The notes below the pieces were generated by a model that had not been told where the DNA came from, did no database searches, and saw only the letters and a program-made list of their open reading frames with translations. From Pancytospora philotis (taxonomy: Eukaryota; Microsporidia), in NCBI GenBank assembly GCA_023647555.1, contig JALRLY010000255.1:1-28660 (forward strand): a stretch of DNA of 28,660 nt, in the 5' to 3' direction. This document shows positions 1 to 7,843 of this stretch, one piece after another (the first letter of the stretch is position 1; each line of letters begins with the position of its first letter). Both the position numbers and the translations under genes were made by a program.

Positions 1-322
1 TCTCGCCGCCCGGCTGCCCGCTTCCAGGGCCCTCGATGCTGATCTTGATGTCCTCGAGAAGATGCTTGGCGGCCCTTGCCATGCGGTCCGCAGAGGGATC
101 GCGCTCGCGGCTCGGCGGCGCGCCCTTCGCCTTCAGCACGCTCTTTACGAAGGCGCTGGTGTTGCGCGGCGCGGGCTCGCCGCTGCCCGAAGGGTAATGG
201 AACGGCCGGAGATCGAAAATGCTTACGTCGTCGCGCGTCCCGCCCTGCAAGCCGGCGCGCTTCTTCGGCGGCGCCGACGCGTTGCCTGGGGTCTTACCGC
301 TCCGTCCAACTGCTTCGCGCAT
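1..322 (-). CDS. Partial hypothetical protein, N-terminal 107 residues
   Basis: An open frame on the minus strand begins at the ATG at 322-320 and runs off the left edge of the window, so only the N-terminal part is visible. The in-frame stop TAG at 352-350 limits any extension. The peptide is basic and low in complexity at first (short PPKKRAG stretch), then contains DVSIFDLRPFHYPSGSG and a helix-like RMARAAKHLLEDIKISIEG segment. GC-rich third positions match the neighbouring housekeeping genes, which supports coding. No domain is recognised. There is no clear AAATTT element upstream, so the start is the best ATG rather than a certain one. It is transcribed in the same direction as the histone-fold gene that ends at 587. 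Confidence 0.5.
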   Translation of the reverse strand, partial: MREAVGRSGKTPGNASAPPKKRAGLQGGTRDDVSIFDLRPFHYPSGSGEPAPRNTSAFVKSVLKAKGAPPSRERDPSADRMARAAKHLLEDIKISIEGPGSGQPGGE

Positions 323-352
323 CGGGTGGGCTAATGGCAGCTTCAAATGCTA

Positions 353-586
353 TCGAGCTGCAACGGACCTATGGGCCGCCCGCAAAGTGCAGCAGCAAAT
401 CAAATCGCCTGCTGCGGCGGACGACCAGCCCCTTTTGTACCCGGGCAGAGCAGTGCACAGAGTGGAATTCTGTTAGATCCTACCTTCACTGCCTTTTACG
501 CGTAGGCAAGCATGCTAAGCCTATCCTGTATGCGAATGCGCAGGCGGATAGCAACAGGAGACACAATTGACTGGCAGGGGATGAAT
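353..586. other. Intergenic spacer
   Basis: Between the partial gene and the histone-fold gene, both on the minus strand. I see no tRNA and no convincing frame. It contains a short inverted repeat, TAGGC at 503-507 with GCCTA at 519-523, around the palindrome AGCATGCT, followed by CTGTATGC. Similar words recur in the spacer near 11190. Confidence 0.4.
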
Positions 587-832
587 TTACTTTTTGTCAA
601 TGAGGGGAGCGAAGGGGAGGCCGTGCGCCCGGGAAACCTTCACGATATCGTCGGCTGTGATGAGCTTGTGCTTGCTCTGCGCCGCGGCCTGCTCTGCCTG
701 CGCCAGAATGTCGAGAAGGAACTCCTCGATTCCCGCACTCAGCAGCTGCTGGACGTCGCGGCCGGCTGCCAGCTTCTGCGCTGCGCACATGTGCGCGACG
801 GCGCTCTCGACTGTGCTGGTGGAAAACGCCAT
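587..832 (-). CDS. Small histone-fold protein (TAF6/CENP-S-like), 81 aa
   Basis: The protein starts MAFSTSTVESAVAHMC and ends with a block typical of the third helix of a histone fold (KLITADDIVKVSRAHGLPF), followed by a short tail. A long middle helix (LLSAGIEEFLLDILAQAEQA) and the LTxDD-like turn match TAF6, TAF9 and CENP-S type histone folds, which act as obligate dimers in TFIID or at kinetochores. It is barely longer than the fold itself, whereas TAF6 proteins normally carry a large C-terminal HEAT region. The start is well supported: on the minus strand AAATTTTT directly precedes the ATG, and longer in-frame extensions would run through the ESF1 gene. It is divergent from ESF1 and shares its start-proximal element. 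Which histone-fold family it belongs to is inference; that it has this fold is moderately likely. Confidence 0.6.
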   Translation of the reverse strand: MAFSTSTVESAVAHMCAAQKLAAGRDVQQLLSAGIEEFLLDILAQAEQAAAQSKHKLITADDIVKVSRAHGLPFAPLIDKK

Positions 833-840
833 AAAAATTT
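833..840. promoter_or_regulatory. Shared AAATTT start-proximal element of two divergent genes
   Basis: The octamer AAAAATTT lies directly upstream of the minus-strand ATG (832-830) and 10 bases before the plus-strand ATG of ESF1 (851). One near-palindromic element therefore seems to serve both genes. The same element is found next to most starts in this window. Confidence 0.6.
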
Positions 841-850
841 GGCGCCCAGA

Positions 851-1528
851 ATGAGTCAGAATATTACGAAGCGGCTCGCGGCCCGCGGCCTGGACATGGA
901 GAAGATACCGCTGCAGCGGCTGTTCAAGATCGTGGAGGGCATCCTGGAGCGCAAGCCGCTGGGCGTGAGCACGCACACGACCAAGAGCGGCTCCTCGTAC
1001 TGCGTCATCGAGTTCGAGGACAAGGCGGACGCCGGCCGGATCTACGAGTTCTGCGAGGGCCTCCAGATCGAGGACACGAAGGAGATCTTCGATCTCTCCT
1101 TCATCCCGGACGCGATGGACGTCGGGCCGGCTGCCGAGGAGTGCCGCACCAGCGCGGGCTACCGGTTCAAGCGGGGCGCCGAGAAGGAGATCGACTACGA
1201 GGACATGATAGAGTCGAGCAGCGCGGCTGCCGACGCGGAGCCAGCGACCGCTGAGGCGCCCGCCGAGCCGGCCGAGTCCGAGCGGAGCAAGAAGAAGAGG
1301 CTCGAGAAGGAGGCGCGCGAGAAGAAGGCGGCCGAGGTCAAGGAGATGCTCGACGACCAGGAGAAGCCGAACGAGCTCGAGGGGTTCCAGTTCGACATCG
1401 CGGACGAGCGCTTCAAGAAGGTGTTCGAGGACGCCGACTACACAATAGATGCGTCCCACAAAAAGTACAAGAAACGGCCCGAGGCCGCCGAGATCATGGC
1501 GGAGGTGCGCAAGCGCCACGAGCACTAG
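851..1528 (+). CDS. ESF1: ESF1-like pre-rRNA processing protein
   Basis: A 225-residue protein. The N-terminal half (about 20-95) matches the ESF1 region that follows its N-terminus: a strand carrying YCVIEFEDKADAGRIYEFC, then GLQIEDTKEIFDLSFIPDAM, as in the yeast motif ending in DLRYVPDDM. A charged acidic, alanine- and lysine-rich linker follows (about 120-165). The C-terminus (about 175-225) is a NUC153 domain, seen as FDIADERFKKVFEDADYTID and HKKYKK. ESF1 is a nucleolar factor of early 18S rRNA maturation in the small-subunit processome. Fungal relatives are around 600 residues, so this is a strongly shortened form. The start at 851 follows the AAAAATTT element; an upstream in-frame extension from 512 lacks it and overlaps the histone-fold gene. 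An AATAAA lies about 45 bases after the stop. Confidence 0.82.
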   Translation: MSQNITKRLAARGLDMEKIPLQRLFKIVEGILERKPLGVSTHTTKSGSSYCVIEFEDKADAGRIYEFCEGLQIEDTKEIFDLSFIPDAMDVGPAAEECRTSAGYRFKRGAEKEIDYEDMIESSSAAADAEPATAEAPAEPAESERSKKKRLEKEAREKKAAEVKEMLDDQEKPNELEGFQFDIADERFKKVFEDADYTIDASHKKYKKRPEAAEIMAEVRKRHEH

Positions 1529-1571
1529 TGCGTCATATAGCGGATCTGCCGTGATTAAGCGGCGCCTATTC

Positions 1572-1577
1572 AATAAA
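1572..1577 (+). terminator. Polyadenylation signal of ESF1
   Basis: AATAAA 44 bases downstream of the ESF1 stop. The following TTT makes an AAATTT-like word, so the site could also serve the capping-enzyme gene. Confidence 0.4.
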
Positions 1578-1658
1578 TTTACCAAACAACCGTTCTACTC
1601 TATGCGTTTGCACTCTGTGGTCCGCCAGTTGTTGCCAATACTGCATCAGCCCAGCGCG

Positions 1659-1664
1659 AAAATT
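1659..1664 (+). promoter_or_regulatory. AAATT element of the capping-enzyme gene
   Basis: GAAAATT followed by CCCCCG immediately before the chosen ATG at 1671. It is weaker than the full AAATTT form elsewhere. Confidence 0.4.
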
Positions 1665-1670
1665 CCCCCG

Positions 1671-2756
1671 ATGGAGGCGTGCGACTTCGGCAGAAGGCTG
1701 GACGCCATGGCGAGTGCGCCCCTGCTGCAAAGCATGGAGGGGATCCTCACGCTGAAGAAGGGAATCACGGATTTCATCGGCTCCCACCCGATCAGCCTCG
1801 ACCAGAGCGGCATCCAGCTGCTCCACGACGAGGACTACCTGGTCTGCGAAAAGAGCGACGGGGTGCGCGTGATGCTGCTTATCCACGAGCGGGCGCTCTA
1901 CTTCTACGACCGGAAGAACTGCTTCTACAAGACGCGCTACGTCGTGGGCACGCCCGCGGTATCCCTCTTCGATGGCGAGATCTACCGCGAGGGCCAGGCC
2001 TTCCGGTATGCCATTTTCGACACGCTCATCTACGAGGGCAAGGACCGCACCGGCGACAACCTCGTGGCGCGGCTCGACGCTGCCCGGCGGTTCGTGGACA
2101 AGCTCCGGACGCCCGGCTTCATCTGCGTCTCGGCGGACCAGACCCACCACGCGTTCCAGATAATCTTCAAGCAGATGATGAAGGGCTACGGCTTCTACGC
2201 GATCCTGGACTCGATTCCCGAGCTCAAGCACGACAACGATGGCCTGATTTTCACGCCGGTCGCGGACAAGTACGTCCTCGGCGCGCGCTCGCGCACGCTC
2301 AAGTGGAAGCCCGCGCATCTGAACACCGTGGACTTCACGATCCAGCAGCGTAGCAGCAAGCTTCCGCATGTGTACGACCTCTTCTGTCTCGCCGGCGGCT
2401 TCCAGCTGCAGCGGCACCGCGGCGCTACAACGAACGCGCGGCAGCAGTCGTCGCTGGTCCGCTTCGCCTCGTTCTACCACCCCGTGGCGGGCGAGAACCT
2501 CCACGGCAAGGTGGGCGAATTCAGGTGGGACCGCAGCCAGGAGACCGTGGAGCTGTCCGACTGCAGCGTGTCGCGCGGCGGATGGTCGCTGTACAAAATA
2601 CGGACCGACAAGACCGCGCCGAACAACATCAAGGTTGTGATCGGCGTGCTCTCGTCCATTCGCGAGGACATCAGCGAGACCGCCCTGCGCGGCTACTACA
2701 AGTCGATCTACAAAAGCGCGCAGGAGCGCAAGATGGCCAGCAGGGACCGCGGGTAG
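1671..2756 (+). CDS. CEG1: mRNA capping enzyme, guanylyltransferase subunit
   Basis: A 361-residue nucleotidyltransferase that transfers GMP from GTP to the 5' diphosphate end of nascent mRNA. The motifs are in the family order: I, EKSDGVR with the GMP-accepting Lys at about 61; III, FYDRKNCFYK; IIIa, SLFDGEIY; IV, DGLIFTP; V, LKWKPAHLNTVDF. The OB-fold follows, with the VVIGVLSSIREDI region near the end. Length is a little below fungal relatives (about 400-460). The start at 1671 sits just after GAAAATTCCCCC; an in-frame ATG at 1602 would add 23 residues with no family resemblance, downstream of AATAAATTT, so it remains a weaker alternative. An AATAAA lies 54 bases after the stop. Confidence 0.93.
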   Translation: MEACDFGRRLDAMASAPLLQSMEGILTLKKGITDFIGSHPISLDQSGIQLLHDEDYLVCEKSDGVRVMLLIHERALYFYDRKNCFYKTRYVVGTPAVSLFDGEIYREGQAFRYAIFDTLIYEGKDRTGDNLVARLDAARRFVDKLRTPGFICVSADQTHHAFQIIFKQMMKGYGFYAILDSIPELKHDNDGLIFTPVADKYVLGARSRTLKWKPAHLNTVDFTIQQRSSKLPHVYDLFCLAGGFQLQRHRGATTNARQQSSLVRFASFYHPVAGENLHGKVGEFRWDRSQETVELSDCSVSRGGWSLYKIRTDKTAPNNIKVVIGVLSSIREDISETALRGYYKSIYKSAQERKMASRDRG

Positions 2757-2809
2757 CGCCGTGCGAAGTGTATTTGAGTATGAAAATGTAGCAATGACTT
2801 TTGAACAAC

Positions 2810-2815
2810 AATAAA
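2810..2815 (+). terminator. Polyadenylation signal of the capping-enzyme gene
   Basis: AATAAA on the plus strand, only 14 bases from the oppositely oriented AATAAA of the converging gene. The two transcripts probably overlap at their 3' ends. Confidence 0.5.
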
Positions 2816-2828
2816 TCCGTTCTATCAA

Positions 2829-2834
2829 TTTATT
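2829..2834 (-). terminator. AATAAA overlapping the stop codon of the Pus7 gene
   Basis: Read on the minus strand, the last sense codon GAA, the stop TAA and the following A form AATAAA. Three other genes in the window show the same arrangement. Confidence 0.55.
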
Positions 2835-4152
2835 CACCGACGGCGCAGGCAGCGTCGCCCACAAGCTCGCGCAGAGCGCATGTCGCGTAGCACGATTTGT
2901 TCAGGAAGAACTCGACCGTCACGCCATCGTCCTCGCGGGTGCACACCAACTCGGAGATCTCCTCTATCATTTTGCGGTACCCGCCAAGCAAGAACTTGCT
3001 CTTCCCCTTCACGAGCGGGATGTAAATGTCCTTCAGCGCGGCATCCGGCGCGCACTCCACGTACTCGCCGCCGGCCAGCACACAGTCACCGGGGAAGGGC
3101 CGGCCCGCCTCGAGCCGCTCGTTGACCGCGTGGTTGAACGCGTTGCTCTGGTAGGCATGCATGTACATCATCTGCGACAGGCGGTCGAGGCTGTGTGCGA
3201 TGTAGCCGTCCTTGGCCTTCTGCTGCCGCCTCTTCTCGATAAAGCGCTGGCACGAGCTGAGCCTCGGTCTGGAATCCGGGTCCGCCGCGCCGTCGACCGC
3301 GCCTGCCCCGCTGGCCATGATGAGGTCCAGCGCGTCGGTGTACTGGCCCTCGAGTATGAGGCCGCCGATCACGTGGTTATTCATGTTCCGCCCAAACCTC
3401 TGCGGCCCGAAGTAGTTCAGGAAATAGCGCGGGTGCGCGGGAAGCTCGGGCGCGCTGCGGATCTTTATCTTGAATCCGTTGCCGGTGTTGTCGCCCAGCC
3501 GCTTCGCGGCGCCCTTGCGGATATTGAAGAGCATCAGCCTGTCGCACGGTTCGGTGACCGTGACCTGCATGTGCCTAGCCATCTCGGTCTCCAGGAGCGC
3601 GTTCGCATGCTCGATGCCGCTGTGCCAGCCGTACCGCTCGCCGTGGTACTCCGCGTTCCTGCTCGCCGAGAGCGCGTAGTTGAACAGGGCCGCGAAGTCG
3701 CACTCGATGCTGATCTCCTGAAAGGTTACGCCGCGCTTGTCTTTGTTGCCGCTGAACTGGATCTTGTTGTCGGGCACGCCGAGCCGCCTGGCAAGGACCT
3801 TCACGGCGTCCACCGTGTTGAGATTGTACTTCATGAGCGTGCACACGTATCTGTCCTTCGTGCCCGCCTCAACCACCAGCCGCCCGTCCACGGTCTTCAG
3901 CGCCTTAAACGGGTAGTAGCGGGTGCGCTCATACACAAGCTTGCGCTCCTCCTTGGTCTCCACCGCGGGGATGCACGTGTAGAGCTGTTCGGACGCTCTG
4001 AATCCCTTCAGATCGACCACGGGCGCGAAGCAGCAGACCCCGTCCTCGTTCCGCTCGTACACGATAAAGTCCTCGATCTCCTCCTTCAGTTTACACTCGG
4101 AATACGGGACCGGCGCGGCATAGAAGCTGCTGATTCCGACCTCCTTCTGCAT
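2830..4152 (-). CDS. PUS7: tRNA/RNA pseudouridine synthase, Pus7/TruD family
   Basis: A 440-residue protein converting uridine to pseudouridine in tRNA and other RNAs. The family signature GNKDKRGVTFQ lies at about 135-145 with the catalytic Asp at about 138. Further TruD/Pus7 blocks are GDNTGNGFKIKIR and LNYFGPQRFG, and a late block resembling the family's C-terminal QSNAFNHAVNER. The N-terminus has the usual EIEDFIVYE strand. It is shorter than yeast Pus7 (about 675) because of shorter insertions. The start is set at 4152 because on the minus strand AAATTTTT (4176-4169) precedes this ATG; an upstream in-frame ATG at 4200 would put the element inside the coding region. It converges on the capping-enzyme gene with a gap of only 73 bases. 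Confidence 0.9.
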   Translation of the reverse strand: MQKEVGISSFYAAPVPYSECKLKEEIEDFIVYERNEDGVCCFAPVVDLKGFRASEQLYTCIPAVETKEERKLVYERTRYYPFKALKTVDGRLVVEAGTKDRYVCTLMKYNLNTVDAVKVLARRLGVPDNKIQFSGNKDKRGVTFQEISIECDFAALFNYALSASRNAEYHGERYGWHSGIEHANALLETEMARHMQVTVTEPCDRLMLFNIRKGAAKRLGDNTGNGFKIKIRSAPELPAHPRYFLNYFGPQRFGRNMNNHVIGGLILEGQYTDALDLIMASGAGAVDGAADPDSRPRLSSCQRFIEKRRQQKAKDGYIAHSLDRLSQMMYMHAYQSNAFNHAVNERLEAGRPFPGDCVLAGGEYVECAPDAALKDIYIPLVKGKSKFLLGGYRKMIEEISELVCTREDDGVTVEFFLNKSCYATCALRELVGDAACAVGE

Positions 4153-4168
4153 GGCGCCGACTTTGCTC

Positions 4169-4176
4169 AAAAATTT
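4169..4176 (-). promoter_or_regulatory. AAATTT element of the Pus7 gene
   Basis: AAATTTTT on the minus strand, 16 bases upstream of the ATG at 4152. It decides the start over the in-frame ATG at 4200. Confidence 0.5.
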
Positions 4177-4397
4177 ACGGCGCGTGCGCTTAAATGCCAC
4201 TCCTTCTGGAGAGGTATATACTGATTGATGCAGTCGCTACTAGCATGCAAACAGTGCTGCAGTATAAAATGGATGCGTTATAGTGAATGTGTTTAATAGC
4301 GGCTCAGCCCGGCACAACACTCGTACTGGAAGCGCTCATTTACCGAATGGGTTACAGAACACAGGCATAGCAGCAGAATACCTACAACGCCCGGCAG

Positions 4398-6314
4398 TCA
4401 CTTCAGATTCATCTCGCGCCGTGTGATGAACTCGATCAGCTCATTTCCGGAGAGAGCTGACTTGAAGCCAAAGTCCTTCATGACGGCGAAGGCCCGCTTG
4501 TCCTCCTCGCGCACGGCGACAAGGCTGTCCTGCGGCGGCGGCGAGCCATCGTCGTAGTCGCACGTCTCCGGTGCCCTGTCTGGGCAGGTGCTGTAGCTGA
4601 GGAGGTCTATGGACACGTCCCGATCCATTCTGATGCTCGGGTCGGTTAGGATCTTCCTGCTGAGGCAGTCCTTGTATATCTGCCGCTGGTAGATCCGCTC
4701 CTCCACGGTCCCTCGGCACAGGAAGCGGTATATCTCCACGTCCTGCTGCTGCCCGTAGCGGTACACGCGCTCCTTCGCCTGCTTGTCCACGGCGGGGTTC
4801 CAGTCCGTGTCGTACAGTATGATGCGGCTCGCCCCGGTCAGGTTGAGCCCGAGGCCGCCGACGCGCGTCGAAAGCAGGAAGATGAACAGATCGGGATCGG
4901 TGTTGAAGCGGTCCACGAGCGCCTGCCGCTGCGCAGGCGTGGTCGATCCGGACATCTTCAGGAACTGATAGCGCCGCATGTTCAGCACCTCGACCAGTAT
5001 CCGCTGCATCTGCACGGTCTGCGTGAAAACCAGCACCTTCCTCCCTTCGCCGTGCCACCGCTCCAGGAACTCCAGCAGCGCCTGCGTCTTGCACGAGGCG
5101 GCCACCAGCGCGCTGCGCACGACGGCCAGCTCGTCCGAGGGCAGGCTGCATCCCGGGTCGGCCTCGTGCGACGCCCGCAGGCCGTTCTTGGCGACCAGCA
5201 GCGGGTGGTTGCACACCTTGCGCAGCAGATCGATGGCGCTGAGCAGCGACTGTGCGCGCTCCAGCGAGCGGCGGAACTGCGGCGACTCGAGAATTTTGAT
5301 GTACAGGTCGTTCTGCTCGGCGGTCAGCGTGAGGAAGACGACCTTGTCCGACTTGCCCGGCAGCTTGTGCGAGACCTGCTGCTTCGTGCGCCGGAGGATG
5401 TACGGCTCGATGATCGAGCGCAGCATCAGCGAGTACTGGTACGCGGCCTCCTCGTCGCTCCGCTGCTTGATGTTCGTCTCGAACTCGTCGCGGAAGATCG
5501 TGTAGGACCCGAGGAGCCCAGGCACGATGAAGTCAAAGAGCGACCAGAGCTCGGCGAGGTTGTTCTGCACGGGCGTGCCGGTCAGAATGAAGCGGCTTTG
5601 GCAGTCGAGCCGCTTGACGAGCTTGGTTATCTGGGCCTCCTGGTTCTTGATCTTGTGGCCCTCGTCAAGGATCAGCACGTCGAGGCGCCCCACGCGGGCC
5701 TCGCGCCTCAGCCGCTCGTAGCTCATCACGCCCACGCCGCCGGCCCCGGGCAGGCCGCCGCAGTGCACCGGCAGCGCGGGGTCGATGCGCCGCAGCTCAG
5801 CAGCCCACTGCTCCACCACGGTGACCGGGCACAGCACAGCGACCCGCCGGGCGCGCCCGGCTCTCAGCAGCCCGACCACCATCGTGATCGCCTGTAAGGT
5901 CTTACCGAGCCCCATCTCGTCGGCCAGGATCCCGCCCTTGCCGCGGATGTGGAGATCGATCATCCACTTGGCGCCGGCCTGCTGGTAGTCGAACAGATAC
6001 TTCCACAGATAGCTCGGCACAGCCACGTCTTTGTGCACGGATACCGAGCCGGCATCGCTGAGGTCGAGCTTCTCCTCAGCGCGTGCCATATTCTCCCTCG
6101 GCGCGGCCTCCTCGGGCTGCGCCAGCCTCAGACTCGCGTCGAGCTCGCGCTGCACCCGCTCGATCTTCTCCTGGATGGCGAGCTCCTCGCGCTTGCTCTG
6201 GGCAGCCTGCAGCTTCGCCTCGAGTGCCTCGATCTTCTTGGCCGCTACGCCTCTGAAGTACTTCTCCAGAAACAGCTTTTCGTACTCGTCGGCGTTGGGC
6301 GCCTGGTCCGCCAT
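4398..6314 (-). CDS. RAD26: Rad26/CSB-type Snf2 family ATPase
   Basis: A 638-residue DNA-dependent ATPase with the full Snf2 core. Motif I (GGILADEMGLGKT) has its Lys at about 138; motif II is LDEGH at about 217 (DEGH, as in the Rad26/ERCC6 group, rather than the common DEAH); motif III is LTGTPVQNNLAELWSL; the C-terminal lobe has LSTRVGGLGLNLTGA and the arginine-finger block ERVYRYGQ. A coiled-coil-like segment occupies about 25-65. The best family match is Rad26/CSB, which rescues RNA polymerase II at lesions in transcription-coupled repair. Fungal and animal members are about 1,000-1,500 residues, so the flanking regions are greatly reduced. The ATG at 6314 follows TAAATTTA on the minus strand. 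Confidence 0.85.
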   Translation of the reverse strand: MADQAPNADEYEKLFLEKYFRGVAAKKIEALEAKLQAAQSKREELAIQEKIERVQRELDASLRLAQPEEAAPRENMARAEEKLDLSDAGSVSVHKDVAVPSYLWKYLFDYQQAGAKWMIDLHIRGKGGILADEMGLGKTLQAITMVVGLLRAGRARRVAVLCPVTVVEQWAAELRRIDPALPVHCGGLPGAGGVGVMSYERLRREARVGRLDVLILDEGHKIKNQEAQITKLVKRLDCQSRFILTGTPVQNNLAELWSLFDFIVPGLLGSYTIFRDEFETNIKQRSDEEAAYQYSLMLRSIIEPYILRRTKQQVSHKLPGKSDKVVFLTLTAEQNDLYIKILESPQFRRSLERAQSLLSAIDLLRKVCNHPLLVAKNGLRASHEADPGCSLPSDELAVVRSALVAASCKTQALLEFLERWHGEGRKVLVFTQTVQMQRILVEVLNMRRYQFLKMSGSTTPAQRQALVDRFNTDPDLFIFLLSTRVGGLGLNLTGASRIILYDTDWNPAVDKQAKERVYRYGQQQDVEIYRFLCRGTVEERIYQRQIYKDCLSRKILTDPSIRMDRDVSIDLLSYSTCPDRAPETCDYDDGSPPPQDSLVAVREEDKRAFAVMKDFGFKSALSGNELIEFITRREMNLK

Positions 6315-6336
6315 GGGCTGCAGCCCTCACGGGAAT

Positions 6337-6342
6337 AAATTT
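6337..6342 (-). promoter_or_regulatory. AAATTT element of the Rad26 gene
   Basis: TAAATTTA, palindromic, 22 bases upstream of the ATG at 6314. Confidence 0.4.
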
Positions 6343-6863
6343 ACAGCGGGTTTCATTCGTAGATTAAGCGGTCGCTTCGCAAAATAACTGAAGGCGATTA
6401 GTCCAGGCGGACAGAGCGCACCGTGAGCCATATCTGAGTGCTGTTGCAAGATTTTTTTGCAAAGAATATCATCATTTATAGCTCTGTTTAGATTTCGAAC
6501 CTAGTTTTCCGTTCAGTCTCACTGCATAGCATCCTTCAGTACTACTATGTTCAAATTGCCATTGCGAGATATTTCAATAAAGTTTAAAAAACTAAAACAG
6601 TATTCCCAGGAAAGATCCCACAGATGGCTCTGCTTAAGTACGTCGCAGCTTTAGGACAGGGTTTACGTAGCCGTATCCTTGTGAGTATGCCATTGTGGCC
6701 ATAGCTACAGAGATGGCCGCAGCAGCTTCGTAGCAACCTGCAGATGCTATCTTTGCTTTGGATGTGGTGGACGATCAGCTTGAGTACTGTTGTCCTGGCC
6801 GAGGCCAGGTACAAGTGTCTAGGTTCGTCATAGTAATTTATTTTCATGTCCTCGTCTTCACGA

Positions 6864-6980
6864 GCGTATTTATAGCTTTTAAGGTTTAAGCATAACCGTT
6901 TATTCATGCATTCATTGATAAGCCTATTTCAGGCTTATCATAGTGTGTGGATAGAGAGGCTACAGCAGTCTCTATCCAAC
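6864..6980. repeat. Diverged direct repeat, copy A
   Basis: Shares an ordered series of words with the stretch at 7112-7236: CGTATTTAT(A/G)GCTTTT, CAAGCATAAC or TAAGCATAAC, CTTATCATAGTGTGT, and a hairpin with a GCAG loop. It contains two perfect hairpins: TGATAAGCC (6916-6924) with GGCTTATCA (6932-6940), and GATAGAGA (6950-6957) with TCTCTATC (6969-6976). Read on the minus strand it also gives a short peptide-like match to copy B (LLDRDCCSLSIHTL against LLNENCYRFSIHTM), so an origin as old coding sequence is possible. Confidence 0.65.
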
Positions 6981-7044
6981 AAGTACCATTACCAGCGCCC
7001 GCATAGGAGCTATAATCTACGGTGATGTGATTCTTCTATTTCAG

Positions 7045-7075
7045 ATGGACGAGGCGACAGCAGCCTCTATCTAAC
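7045..7075. repeat. Partial third copy of the hairpin repeat (copy C)
   Basis: GATGGACGAGGCGACAGCAG followed by CCTCTATCTAAC resembles the hairpin end of copy A. It has its own perfect stem, GAGGC (7051-7055) with GCCTC (7063-7067), around a seven-base loop containing ACAGCA. Confidence 0.5.
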
Positions 7076-7111
7076 ATTCTCCAAACTTCTTTATTATTAA
7101 TGCTCTTTTCA

Positions 7112-7236
7112 ACCGTATTTATGGCTTTTGAGGGTCAAGCATAACTATTTTATGTATTAATTAATGCAACCATGTTTATGCATATAAAAGCTTATCATAG
7201 TGTGTATCGAAAACCTGTAGCAGTTTTCATTTAGCA
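7112..7236. repeat. Diverged direct repeat, copy B
   Basis: Second copy of the element at 6864-6980, about 250 bases away, in the same orientation. Its hairpin has different arms but still pairs: GAAAAC (7209-7214) with GTTTTC (7223-7228), with CTGTAGCA in the loop. The 9-bp hairpin of copy A is not kept in this copy. Confidence 0.65.
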
Positions 7237-7343
7237 GTTTCTGCATAAAAACTTCGAGCCCAAACTAAAAATATACAATAACAACCCTCAGTAAACTTAT
7301 TTAAGCTTTCGCTGCTTTCTCTGTCTTAGTCAAAATAAAAAAC

Positions 7344-7692
7344 CTACTTGAAGAATATAATGGTATGATCATTCGAACTATTCACGCTTGCTCCTGCGTT
7401 CCCTGGCGCATCCGCGCACCAGCCCATCTTTCGCCAGCTCAGACCATGTGCCATTTCCCACTTCCAGGATTTCGCATGGTAAAACATAAATGTGGACCAT
7501 TTATAAGAATGGAACATCCAAACGGTAGTGCTCAAAAGGGTGCTGGAGAGCATCGCTTTTGAATACCGCCGCGAAGTTGCGTTGGATGATGCGCAGATGC
7601 AAAATTAGCACTGTGAGCGAGGGCAGAGCCGACGAGTATAGTTCAGGCCCGTACTGGTCCAACGGAATAACAAAAACGTGAATAAATCTCAA
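7344..7692 (-). pseudogene. Possible decayed reading frame with LSTTVW segment
   Basis: Two overlapping minus-strand frames, 7692-7501 and 7553-7344, together look like one frame broken by a shift. The upstream part has no ATG at its head and reads VFVIPLDQYGPELYSSALPS; the downstream part contains LLSTTVWMFHSYKW. The word LSTTVW followed by YK recurs in a second start-less frame at 9027-8782. No family is recognised. It could equally be chance open sequence in AT-rich DNA. Confidence 0.25.
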
Positions 7693-7843
7693 TGAATTTA
7701 CTTCTTACTTCATAATGAAGCCCATTTTCAAACCAACATAAGTCTGTATCTCTTATGGTTGGTCACTACTGCCCGCCGACGAATGCGTGTATGTTCATTG
7801 GCTCATAATGTTAATTGTTTAAAAATGCACACCAGCCCACGGT

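Larger units (their letters stand above)
6343..7843. other. AT-rich gene-poor stretch, start of the accessory island
   Basis: About 1.5 kb without a convincing intact gene, by eye clearly richer in A and T than the flanking genes. It holds diverged direct repeats (6864-6980 and 7112-7236, with a partial third copy near 7045-7075) and a possible decayed frame at 7344-7692. A 107-codon frame on the minus strand at 6907-6584 has an ATG but no AAATTT element, no recognisable domain and lies partly in the repeat. I do not call it a gene. Confidence 0.5.

Noticed and set aside
6480..6500. TTCGAACC word resembling a tRNA T-loop
   Set aside because: No acceptor, D or anticodon stems could be built around it; no tRNA was found in any spacer.
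6584..6907. 107-codon minus-strand frame in the repeat region
   Set aside because: Has an ATG but no start element, no recognised domain, and the matching stretch of the other repeat copy is broken by stops.
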